Assembly (NCBI GenBank): GCA_022648685.1
Contig: JALCMW010000003.1
Coordinates: 248,001-312,000 of the forward strand
DNA length: 64,000 nt
Direction: 5' to 3'
DNA from: Bacteroidales bacterium
Lineage (GTDB): Bacteria > Bacteroidota > Bacteroidia > Bacteroidales > UBA932
Under the pieces are notes generated by a model, which was not told the origin of the DNA, did not search any database, and saw nothing but the letters and a program-made list of their open reading frames with translations. Position numbers and translations under genes: made by a program. Shown in pieces: positions 35,307-43,000 of this stretch. The first letter of the stretch is position 1. Each line of letters starts with the position of its first letter.

Positions 35307-36017
35307 TTATTTCGTTTCCAAAAGTTTTTTGAACGATTCCATCCCTTTGGTAGCCACTTCCTTGATATGTATTATCCGCTTGTCTCTCACGTAAACATCT
35401 TTCGGATCTATAAGATATATAGGGATTCCGGTAGAAGCATATCTGTACAAACCTGCTGCCGGATAAACTTGCAAAGATGTTCCGGCAATAAGCAGGATAT
35501 CGGCTTCCGAAACTATATCGGCGGCTTGTTCAATTTTGGGAACAGGTTCTCCGAAAAAAACGATATGGGGTCTGAGTTGGCTCCCGTTAGGCGCAAGGTC
35601 TCCCAAATTTATATCTTCATAGCCGATATCCATTACTGTCTTTTCCGAAAAGAAGTCTTCGTCATTATAGCAATTCTCGGGACGGACTTTCGTGAGTTCT
35701 CCGTGAAGATGAATAACCTTTGTGCTTCCGGCTTTTTCATGCAGGTTATCTACATTTTGTGTTATTACGGTTACTTCATATTCTTTTTCCAGTTCTGCAA
35801 TGGCAAAATGTGCCGCATTAGGTCTGGCGTCTTTCAACAGCTTCCTTTCCATATTGTAGAAATCAAGCACCAGTTTCCTGTTACGATACCATCCGTCTAT
35901 TGATGCCACATCGTTGACATCGTATTTGTCCCACAGACCGCCATTGTCACGGAACGTACTCATGCCGCTTTCGGCACTTACTCCTGAACCTGTGAGGACA
36001 GCCAATTTCTTTTTCAT
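35307..36017 (-). CDS. cobB: Sirtuin-type NAD-dependent protein deacylase
   Basis: This 236-residue cytosolic enzyme removes acyl groups from lysines using NAD+. Rossmann-fold motifs are intact: GSGVSAESGMSTFRDNGGLW, TQNVDNLHEKAG and the catalytic His in HLHGEL; QLRPHIVFFGEPVP and AGTSLQVYPAAGL follow. The zinc-binding CxxC pairs are absent, which is usual for small sirtuins of this phylum. The Y-x-x-R motif that makes SIRT5 and CobB accept succinyl or malonyl lysine reads YNME-R: Glu replaces Arg at +3 and Arg is at +4. Acyl preference may therefore differ. It lies 12 nt after the ATPase gene and is probably cotranscribed with it. Confidence 0.92.
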   Translation of the reverse strand: MKKKLAVLTGSGVSAESGMSTFRDNGGLWDKYDVNDVASIDGWYRNRKLVLDFYNMERKLLKDARPNAAHFAIAELEKEYEVTVITQNVDNLHEKAGSTKVIHLHGELTKVRPENCYNDEDFFSEKTVMDIGYEDINLGDLAPNGSQLRPHIVFFGEPVPKIEQAADIVSEADILLIAGTSLQVYPAAGLYRYASTGIPIYLIDPKDVYVRDKRIIHIKEVATKGMESFKKLLETK

Positions 36018-36029
36018 GTCCGTATTTAT

Positions 36030-37190
36030 TTATAGTTCGGCTTTCTGCTCGAAGAAATATTTTGTTATCCAGTATTTGAAAAGAGGATCCATTACAGTCG
36101 GATTGTCAAGTTCATCGAATGTCACTATTTCCTTCTTTACGAGAGCGTCCTTGAGCCTTTTAACATTTGCCGACGAATTCAATTCATATTTTGCTATCAC
36201 ATCGGCGGCACTTAATTTAGTGTATCCGTCAAGGACTGCTTTCAGCAGGTTAAGCTGGAAAGAAGTCAGGTCATTTATGACGGCCATGAATCGGGGTTCG
36301 TTGGCGGATAACATTATGTCCAGAGCGTCCAGCAGAGTTGTTTCCACTATATATCCCTTGGAAAGATAGTCACATATCGAAACGAAACTGTTTATATACC
36401 ATAAGTTGTTGTCAAACAGTTTGCATACTCCCATAAGCAGCTCTTTTTCCACTACTTTTCCGTTTGAAAGGAAACCTTTGATGACTTGTTCGATTATCAC
36501 TTTGTCGTCAACTTTCGAAAGCGATACCCGTTCTATCGTACCGTAGAAGAATTTCCTGACCTCGAAAATGCTTTTCATTGCATTTACCATGGAACCGCAC
36601 AGAATATAGGCGAAGTCTTTTTCTTTGTCTTCCCGGGCCTTCAGCATGGCTTCCTCCATTGCCTTGAATATCTTTTCTCCGTCTTCCGTAAGATCGAGAT
36701 TCTGGAATTCGTCTATAATAAGATATATTTTCTGTCCCGTTGATGCTGCAATCCTGTATGGCAGAGCCATCATAGCCGCAATATCGTGATTGTCAGGTTC
36801 TGCGCCCAGTGATATAACATTCCCCGTTTCACTGTAATTGTTCCTGTCGAAATTGAAATGGGTACCGGAAAGATTTGCATCTATTATTTTTGAAAATCCG
36901 TCCGGAGTCGAAGCCGCAATTTTTAAGAGTGTGGATCCGAATCTTGTCAGGAATGATGATATTGTCCTGATATTCAATACTGAGAATTCTCCTGCCGAGA
37001 ACTGCTTTCCGGATAATCTGAGATTGATAAGAGTCTGTTGTATCGTCGACATCTTCCCAGTCTTTGGCGGTTCGTATATGACGACGTTTTCTCCTTGTGA
37101 AATCAAATTGCCCAGTATGTTGCAATCGGTCGTCCTTCCTATGAAATTTTTGCCTGTTACATATTTGTCGCAAATGAAAGGAGTATTCAT
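36030..37190 (-). CDS. AAA-type ATPase, archaeal ATPase-like
   Basis: This 386-residue protein is a cytosolic P-loop NTPase similar to the ATPase_2 (archaeal/STAND-related) group, common as single-copy genes in Bacteroidota but of unknown function. The N-terminal FIGRTTDCNIL precedes a P-loop that reads EPPKTGKMS; it keeps GK and a following Ser but lacks the usual leading Gly. Walker B is KIYLIIDEFQNL. A C-terminal winged-helix region (about 310-360, LNLLKAVLDGYTKLSAADVIAKYELNSSANVKRLKDALVKKEI) could bind DNA or partners. No transposon or toxin context is seen; it is followed by cobB at 12 nt. A minus-strand TAAATTTG box (37216-37223) precedes it. Confidence 0.72.
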   Translation of the reverse strand: MNTPFICDKYVTGKNFIGRTTDCNILGNLISQGENVVIYEPPKTGKMSTIQQTLINLRLSGKQFSAGEFSVLNIRTISSFLTRFGSTLLKIAASTPDGFSKIIDANLSGTHFNFDRNNYSETGNVISLGAEPDNHDIAAMMALPYRIAASTGQKIYLIIDEFQNLDLTEDGEKIFKAMEEAMLKAREDKEKDFAYILCGSMVNAMKSIFEVRKFFYGTIERVSLSKVDDKVIIEQVIKGFLSNGKVVEKELLMGVCKLFDNNLWYINSFVSICDYLSKGYIVETTLLDALDIMLSANEPRFMAVINDLTSFQLNLLKAVLDGYTKLSAADVIAKYELNSSANVKRLKDALVKKEIVTFDELDNPTVMDPLFKYWITKYFFEQKAEL

Positions 37191-37231
37191 GCTCTTGTAA
37201 GATGTTTTAGGAAAGCAAATTTATAAATTAA

Positions 37232-37262
37232 TTTGCAGTTTGCCATAAAAACATTAACTTTG
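37232..37262 (+). promoter_or_regulatory. Promoter of rplU-rpmA
   Basis: TTTG (37232-37235), exactly 19 nt, TAACTTTG (37255-37262): a perfect Bacteroidota consensus promoter. The predicted transcript starts near 37270, leaving a leader of about 90 nt. Confidence 0.88.
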
Positions 37263-37269
37263 CGAGTTA

Positions 37270-37360
37270 AATAAATTATATGACCGCTTGAGCTTTATTC
37301 AAGAGCCGTCCGATGGGGGATGGCCGCTTACGGTTCTTACTTTTTAAATGAAAGTGTTTT
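37270..37360 (+). promoter_or_regulatory. Leader of rplU mRNA, possible autoregulatory structure
   Basis: The leader contains GCTTGA...TCAAG and a longer CCGTCC...GGATGG/ccgcttaCGG foldable stretch before the rplU start. Ribosomal protein operons often have such protein-binding leaders, but no known L21 leader motif is recognised. Confidence 0.3.
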
Positions 37361-37672
37361 ATGTACGCAATTGTGGACATTGCAGGCCAGCAGTTTAAAG
37401 TAGAGGCTGGTTTTGAAATCTTTGTCAACCGCCTGCAAGCGGCCAAAGGTGATGCTGTCGAATTCGATAAGGTTCTTCTTGTCGATAATGACGGAACGGT
37501 AAAAATCGGTTCCCCTTATGTCGAAGGTGCTAAGGTGAAAGCTACTGTGCTGGATGATAATGTAAAGGCTGACAAAGTTCTTGTATTCAAGAAGATCCGC
37601 CGTAAAGGATTCCAGAAGATGAACGGTCACCGTCAGAAATTGACCAAGATTCAAATAAACGAAATCGCTTAA
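37361..37672 (+). CDS. rplU: 50S ribosomal protein bL21
   Basis: This 103-residue protein binds 23S rRNA near bL20. It shows the typical start MYAIVDIAGQQFKVE, the central VLLVDNDGTVKIGSPYVEGAKVKATVLDD, and the basic loop KVLVFKKIRRKGFQKMNGHRQKLTKIQI that enters the rRNA. Length equals the family norm. It is the first gene of the rplU-rpmA pair and is driven by the perfect promoter upstream. No Shine-Dalgarno sequence is seen. Confidence 0.98.
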   Translation: MYAIVDIAGQQFKVEAGFEIFVNRLQAAKGDAVEFDKVLLVDNDGTVKIGSPYVEGAKVKATVLDDNVKADKVLVFKKIRRKGFQKMNGHRQKLTKIQINEIA

Positions 37673-37690
37673 TTATCAGGAGGAAAAATT

Positions 37691-37951
37691 ATGGCACATA
37701 AGAAAGGTCAAAGTAGTTCGAAAAACGGTCGTGAATCGCATAGCAAACGTCTCGGTCTCAAGAAATTCGGAGGTGAAGTCGTAAAGGCCGGAAACATATT
37801 GGTACGTCAGAGGGGAACTGTCCATAATCCCGGAAGAAATGTCGGGATCGGAAAGGATCATACCCTGTATGCGTTGGTTGACGGCACCGTTGAATTTTAC
37901 AGAAGATCGGAAGACAAATCATACGTCAGGGTGGTTCCGATAGAGAACTAA
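37691..37951 (+). CDS. rpmA: 50S ribosomal protein bL27
   Basis: This 86-residue protein starts [16 protein letters not shown], the N-terminal tail that reaches the peptidyl transferase centre; there is no Firmicutes-type cleavable extension. [19 protein letters not shown] and [22 protein letters not shown] follow the family exactly. An AGGAGG site (37679-37684) precedes the ATG by 6 nt, in contrast with rplU. Confidence 0.98.
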   Translation: MAHKKGQSSSKNGRESHSKRLGLKKFGGEVVKAGNILVRQRGTVHNPGRNVGIGKDHTLYALVDGTVEFYRRSEDKSYVRVVPIEN

Positions 37952-37980
37952 CGTCCCGGAGGTTTGCTTCTAAAGAAAAT

Positions 37981-38027
37981 AAAGGACTTGTACTTCGGGT
38001 GAATTGCAAGTCCTTTTTTGTTTTTTT
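37981..38027 (+). terminator. Terminator of rplU-rpmA
   Basis: AAAGGACTTG (37981-37990) pairs with CAAGTCCTTT (38007 on), followed by a long T-rich run. It lies 29 nt past the rpmA stop. Confidence 0.9.
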
Positions 38028-38047
38028 GATAAATCTTATTTATTGAT

Positions 38048-39319
38048 ATGTTAACACTTAAATTACTTCGGGATGATCCCGAATTAGTGATCAGGAAACT
38101 TGCCGTAAAAAATTTCGATGCGAAAGAGACTGTTGATAAGATTCTTGACCTTGATTCACGCAGAAGGGCTGTTCAGACCGAAAACGACGCTCTTTTGGCT
38201 CAGCAGAAAAAGAAAGCCGCACTCATTGGCGGTCTGATGAAAGCCGGCAACAAAGCGGAGGCCGAAGCTGCAAAGAAAGAAGTCTCCGATCTCAAGACTA
38301 AATCCGCTTCTCTTCAGGAAGAAGCCGAAACGCTCGGCAAGGATCTGCAGGACACATTGGTATTGCTTCCCAACATACCTTGTGATCTGGTCGTTCCGGG
38401 AAAGGGAGCAGAGGACAATCAGATAGTGAAGAAAGGAGGCGTTCTGCCCGATCTTCCAGCTGATGCCCTTCCTCATTGGGATCTTGCCAAGAAATATGAC
38501 ATTATAGATTTTGATTTGGGAGTAAAGCTCACCGGGGCCGGTTTCCCTGTTTATAAAGGCAAGGGAGCCAGACTTCAGAGAGCCTTGATCAATTTCTTCC
38601 TCGATATAAATACAGCTGCCGGCTACAAGGAAATAGAACCTCCGGTGATGGTAAATGCCGCTTCGGGTTTCGGTACCGGACAGCTTCCTGACAAAGAAGC
38701 ACAGATGTATTATGTCGGTCTGGATGATTTTTATCTTGTTCCGACGGCCGAAGTTCCGGTTACAAACATATACAGGGATGCTATCATTTCCGAAAGTGAT
38801 TTTCCTGTGATGATGACGGCGTATACTCCTTGTTTCCGCCGCGAAGCCGGTTCGTACGGAAAAGATGTGAGAGGATTGAACAGGCTTCATCAATTCGATA
38901 AGGTGGAAATAGTAAGAATAGAAAAACCTGAGAATTCCTATGCGGCTCTGGATCGCATGATCGCCCATGTTGAGAGTATAGTCAACAAGCTGGAACTTCC
39001 TTACAGGATCCTTCGTCTTTGCGGAGGTGATCTGAGTTTCACATCGGCCATTACCTATGATTTCGAGTTGTGGTCGGCTGCACAGAAACGCTGGCTTGAG
39101 ATATCCTCGGTTTCAAATTTCGAGACATATCAGGCAAATCGCTTGCATCTTAGATACAAAGACTCCGAAGGCAAAACACAGCTTTGCCATACTCTGAACG
39201 GCAGTTCACTTGCACTTCCGAGAGTCGTGGCGGCTTTGCTTGAAGACAAGCAGGAAGATGGCGGAATCGTGATCCCGGAGGCATTGCGGCCATATACGGG
39301 ATTCGACCGTATCGACTGA
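38048..39319 (+). CDS. serS: Serine-tRNA ligase
   Basis: This 423-residue class II synthetase charges tRNA-Ser (and tRNA-Sec where present). The N-terminal antiparallel coiled coil (about residues 30-105, rich in Lys, Glu and Ala) binds the long variable arm. The catalytic core has motif 2 (TPCFRREAGSYGKDVRGLNRLHQFDKVE) and motif 3 (LNGSSLALPRVVAALLED). TAEVPVTN is the serine-binding TxE motif. Length is normal. The stop codon overlaps the ruvC start as TGATG, implying translational coupling. Confidence 0.97.
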   Translation: MLTLKLLRDDPELVIRKLAVKNFDAKETVDKILDLDSRRRAVQTENDALLAQQKKKAALIGGLMKAGNKAEAEAAKKEVSDLKTKSASLQEEAETLGKDLQDTLVLLPNIPCDLVVPGKGAEDNQIVKKGGVLPDLPADALPHWDLAKKYDIIDFDLGVKLTGAGFPVYKGKGARLQRALINFFLDINTAAGYKEIEPPVMVNAASGFGTGQLPDKEAQMYYVGLDDFYLVPTAEVPVTNIYRDAIISESDFPVMMTAYTPCFRREAGSYGKDVRGLNRLHQFDKVEIVRIEKPENSYAALDRMIAHVESIVNKLELPYRILRLCGGDLSFTSAITYDFELWSAAQKRWLEISSVSNFETYQANRLHLRYKDSEGKTQLCHTLNGSSLALPRVVAALLEDKQEDGGIVIPEALRPYTGFDRID

Positions 39320-39936
39320 TGATTACCGAAAGAGTAATTTTAGGAATAGACCCCGGAACCAATGTCCTTGGCTTCGGGGTAATCCATGTCTGCAAATCAG
39401 GTCCGGGCTTTGTCGATATGGGAGTGATAGATCTCAGGAAAGAAAAGGATCCGTATGACAAACTCCGGCGTATCTTTTCCGAAGTTGGAGCTTTGTGCGA
39501 TAAGTTCAAACCGGATGATATGTCAATAGAATCCCCGTTTTACGGAAGGAATGCCCAAGTCATATTCAAATTGGGCAGGGCACAGGGAGCGGCTATAACG
39601 GCAGCTTCGATCCGTAACATCCATGTCTATGAATATGCCCCGAGAAAAGCGAAAGTCGCTATCACTGGCAGCGGTTCCGCATCCAAAGAGCAGGTATGCA
39701 CCATGATACAGCGGATACTGGACATAAAAGAGACCGAGAAGTTCCTTGATGCCACTGATGCTCTGGCAATTGCCATGTGCCATTATTTCCAGCTTTCCAA
39801 TCCTCTTTCCAGCACGGTTGCTTCGACCAATTGGACAAATTTCATAAAAGCTAATCCGGAACGGGTCTGCAAAGTCCTTGATAGGGGAAAAAATAGTTCC
39901 GGAGATTTTAAACCTGACAAAGATAAATCTGTCTAA
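39319..39936 (+). CDS. ruvC: Crossover junction endodeoxyribonuclease RuvC
   Basis: This 205-residue nuclease cuts Holliday junctions with RuvAB. Catalytic acidic residues are visible: Asp11 in ILGIDPGTN, Glu in MSIESPFYGRNAQ, and the pair in LDATDALAIAMCH. GRAQGAAITAA and the basic YAPRKAKVAITGSGSASKEQV segment match the family. It overlaps serS by one base and is presumably translated from the same mRNA. The C-terminal tail of about 40 residues is longer than in E. coli RuvC. Confidence 0.95.
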   Translation: MITERVILGIDPGTNVLGFGVIHVCKSGPGFVDMGVIDLRKEKDPYDKLRRIFSEVGALCDKFKPDDMSIESPFYGRNAQVIFKLGRAQGAAITAASIRNIHVYEYAPRKAKVAITGSGSASKEQVCTMIQRILDIKETEKFLDATDALAIAMCHYFQLSNPLSSTVASTNWTNFIKANPERVCKVLDRGKNSSGDFKPDKDKSV

Positions 39937-39991
39937 TAGTCGTATTATTATTTTTCAGATAATTATTAATCGTGTATTTTACCGATAATCT

Positions 39992-42900
39992 ATGGTAGAT
40001 ATGATAAAAAAATCATTTGCCGTTATCGTCAGTTTCCTGCTGACTTTGTGTGTGGCAACGACTGTCTCGGCCCAGTCCGGAAATACAGTCTCGGTTATTC
40101 TCAAGGATTCATCCACAGGCGGTTTCGTAGGTTATGCAACCGTATCCATGACGCCAGCCGGATCAAAGACTGCAACGAAATATATTCTTAGCGACGAAAA
40201 GGGCAAAGCCGTAATCCAGGGGGTGAAAAAAGGAAAATACAGTCTTAAAATCGAAATTCTCGGTTATAAGACCGTAACCAAGGATCTTGATGTAAACGCT
40301 TCGGTAGATCTGGGGACCGTTGATCTGCAAGTTGATAAATCAACTCTGAAAGCGGCCAAGGTGTCGGCTGCTGGAAATTCCATCATTATTAAAAAAGATA
40401 CCATAGAGTACAATGCATCATCGTTCAAAACCACGGACAACGATATGCTTGAAGATCTGTTGAAAAAACTCCCTGGCGTAGAAGTGTCCGATGACGGGTC
40501 CGTAACGGTCAACGGCAAATCCATTTCCAAAATAACGATTGACGGAAAGACGTTTTTCCTTGACGATCCGCAGCTTGCTTCAAAGAATATTCCTGCCAAG
40601 ATAGTGGATAAGGTCAAGGTCGTAGAGAAAAAATCCGACCAGGCCGAATTTACCGGCATAGATGACGGCCAGGAGGAGACGGTAATTGATCTTAGCATAC
40701 AGAAGGGCATGATGAACGGCCTTTTCGGTAATGTAATGGCCGGTGGTGGTCATGATATACCGAATTCCGGTTACTATACGGATGATAATTCGTGGAAAGA
40801 TGAGGGATGGCGTTATCAGGGGGCTTCTTTCATAGGAAAATTCACTGACAAGAACCAGCTGAGCGTTATTTTCAATGCAAACAATACAAATAACAGGGGA
40901 TTCGACGATTTGGCCGGAAGTATGATGCAGGGAATGCGCGGAGGTGGCGGCGGAATGGGCCAGAGACACGGAGGCTTCGCTACCGGAAACGGAATCACTA
41001 CTTCTTGGATGGGAGGTGTCAATGGTTCGTGGGATTTGTTCGACGACAAGATGGATCTTGCTGCGAATTATTTGTACAGCGGCTCCAAGAATGCCGTAAA
41101 GGAAGACAGTAGAAAAACGACTTACCTTGACGACGGCAGTAATCTGATATACGACAATAACGGGTACAGTACCACAAATTCATATGGCAACCGTTTAGGA
41201 ATGCGTCTTGAGCATAAATTCAGTGAAAACACATCTATTATATTCCAGCCGCAGTTCAGTTTCGGAAATGGAAATTTCAATGAATTTTCAGATTTCTCCA
41301 CGTTGAAAAGCAAAGACGGTGCTGCATCGGCCGATACTACCAATGTAGGATTCAACAATAATACCGGAAGCAACACAAACTGGAAAACCAACGGATTCTT
41401 CCTTTTCAGACAAAGATTGGGGATCCCCGGCAGAACTCTTTCCCTTGATATGCAATACAGTTTGAGCAATAATGACATGGACGGATTCAACCAGTCGATT
41501 ACTTCCACTTTCGATTCTGGTGCGCAGACAGATTCATTGGTCAATCAAAGGTATGACCAGAATCAGAAAGCCCGCAGTCTGTCAAGCCGTTTGACATATA
41601 CGGAACCTTTGGGCAATCATTTTTATGTCGAAGCGAATTATGAGTTGAGCTGGAGCAAGTCCACTTCCTATAAAGATACATATGATGCCGGTAACATACC
41701 GTCGGAATTCGATTCATCGTATCATCCTTACGTGGCTGACGGCGAAACATATAACGCCACGTATTCCAATAATATACTTAACAGGGCGATAAATCAAAGG
41801 ATAGGTGCCGATTTCATGTATCAGAGCGACAAACTGCGCGCCCAGGTCGGGTTCGGTGCGAATCCCACTTATACACATAATGAAACGACCAAATCCGGAG
41901 TTCTCCAGACATACGATAGCCATGTCGTAAATTGGGCGCCTCAAGCTATGATATGGTATGATATAAATGATAATACGAATTTAAGGCTGTTTTATTTCGG
42001 AAAATCATCGCAGCCATCCACATCACAGTTGATGCCTGTCCCGGACAATACCAATCCGTTGAATGTCTCTTTCGGTAATCCGTATCTGGAACCTTATTTC
42101 ACTCATAATATCAGAGGCGGATACCGGTTCTCCAATAAAAAGACATTCACTACATTGAGTATGAATTTCAGCGGAGGATTCGTTCAAAGTCCGATAGTCA
42201 GCGCCATATGGTACGGTACAAACGGCGCCCAGTATTCGATTCCCGTCAACGGTCCGACATCTGGAAATGCGAGTCTCAGGATGTTCTTGAATTCACCTAT
42301 CGCAAGATCCAATTTCTCCGTTTCAAATATGGCAAATGCCAGTTACACCCAATCGACTTCATATTTGGGAAGTTCCGCATTCAATACGGATAAATATTAT
42401 ACGGCCGGAGATTTCGATTATGACAGTTTCCATAATGATTTTCCTGATCTGGATCATACTTCGCTTTTTACAAAGAACAAGATACAGTCTTTGAGCGCCA
42501 CAGAAAGACTTAGAATGACTTATCGCAATGATATGGTGGAACTTCGCGCAGGAGGCAGGACCCGGATTTCAAAATCATGGTATACCGTCTCGAAAGTAAG
42601 TACCAATATGACATGGAACAACCAGTTGTCAGCTTCGATGAATTGGACTATCAACGGTGGAATAGGTCTGGTTTCCGATTTAGATTATAATTGGTACAAC
42701 GGATATTCAACCAAGCAGGATGACGAATTCATCCTTAATGCAGAGATAACCAAACTTTTGTTCAAGAATGTCGTAACACTTTCTATCAAAGCGTATGACA
42801 TATTGAACCAAGCAAAGAATCTTTCCGTAACGGATGCGTCCAATTATCATTTGGAAACGAGAAACAATACTTTGGGCAGATATGCAATGTTGTCTCTTAC

Positions 42901-42997
42901 CGTTAGATTCGGTAATTTCAGCAATGCCTCCAAGGGAATGCGCCGCGGAGGTCCGGGAGGTCACGGCCATAGAGGCCCTATTCCGATGATGATGTAG
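39992..42997 (+). CDS. TonB-receptor-like outer-membrane beta-barrel protein
   Basis: This 1001-residue protein has a signal peptide (cleavage near VSAQS, residue 28), a carboxypeptidase-regulatory-like beta domain (about 30-110, AVIQGVKKGKYSLKIEILGYKTVTKDL), a plug-like domain (about 140-235, LEDLLKKLPGVEVSDDGSVTVNGKSISKITIDGKTFF) and a long barrel. This layout fits the outer_membrane beta-barrel_3 group of TonB-dependent-like proteins without a SusD partner. An extracellular-type loop near 310-330 is Gly/Met/His-rich (GMRGGGGGMGQRHGGF), and the C-terminus ends RRGGPGGHGHRGPIPMMM instead of the usual aromatic residue. These could bind metal. Substrate is unknown. The last codon is 3 nt from the convergent lnt stop. 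Confidence 0.85.
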   Translation: MVDMIKKSFAVIVSFLLTLCVATTVSAQSGNTVSVILKDSSTGGFVGYATVSMTPAGSKTATKYILSDEKGKAVIQGVKKGKYSLKIEILGYKTVTKDLDVNASVDLGTVDLQVDKSTLKAAKVSAAGNSIIIKKDTIEYNASSFKTTDNDMLEDLLKKLPGVEVSDDGSVTVNGKSISKITIDGKTFFLDDPQLASKNIPAKIVDKVKVVEKKSDQAEFTGIDDGQEETVIDLSIQKGMMNGLFGNVMAGGGHDIPNSGYYTDDNSWKDEGWRYQGASFIGKFTDKNQLSVIFNANNTNNRGFDDLAGSMMQGMRGGGGGMGQRHGGFATGNGITTSWMGGVNGSWDLFDDKMDLAANYLYSGSKNAVKEDSRKTTYLDDGSNLIYDNNGYSTTNSYGNRLGMRLEHKFSENTSIIFQPQFSFGNGNFNEFSDFSTLKSKDGAASADTTNVGFNNNTGSNTNWKTNGFFLFRQRLGIPGRTLSLDMQYSLSNNDMDGFNQSITSTFDSGAQTDSLVNQRYDQNQKARSLSSRLTYTEPLGNHFYVEANYELSWSKSTSYKDTYDAGNIPSEFDSSYHPYVADGETYNATYSNNILNRAINQRIGADFMYQSDKLRAQVGFGANPTYTHNETTKSGVLQTYDSHVVNWAPQAMIWYDINDNTNLRLFYFGKSSQPSTSQLMPVPDNTNPLNVSFGNPYLEPYFTHNIRGGYRFSNKKTFTTLSMNFSGGFVQSPIVSAIWYGTNGAQYSIPVNGPTSGNASLRMFLNSPIARSNFSVSNMANASYTQSTSYLGSSAFNTDKYYTAGDFDYDSFHNDFPDLDHTSLFTKNKIQSLSATERLRMTYRNDMVELRAGGRTRISKSWYTVSKVSTNMTWNNQLSASMNWTINGGIGLVSDLDYNWYNGYSTKQDDEFILNAEITKLLFKNVVTLSIKAYDILNQAKNLSVTDASNYHLETRNNTLGRYAMLSLTVRFGNFSNASKGMRRGGPGGHGHRGPIPMMM

Positions 42998-43000
42998 TTA

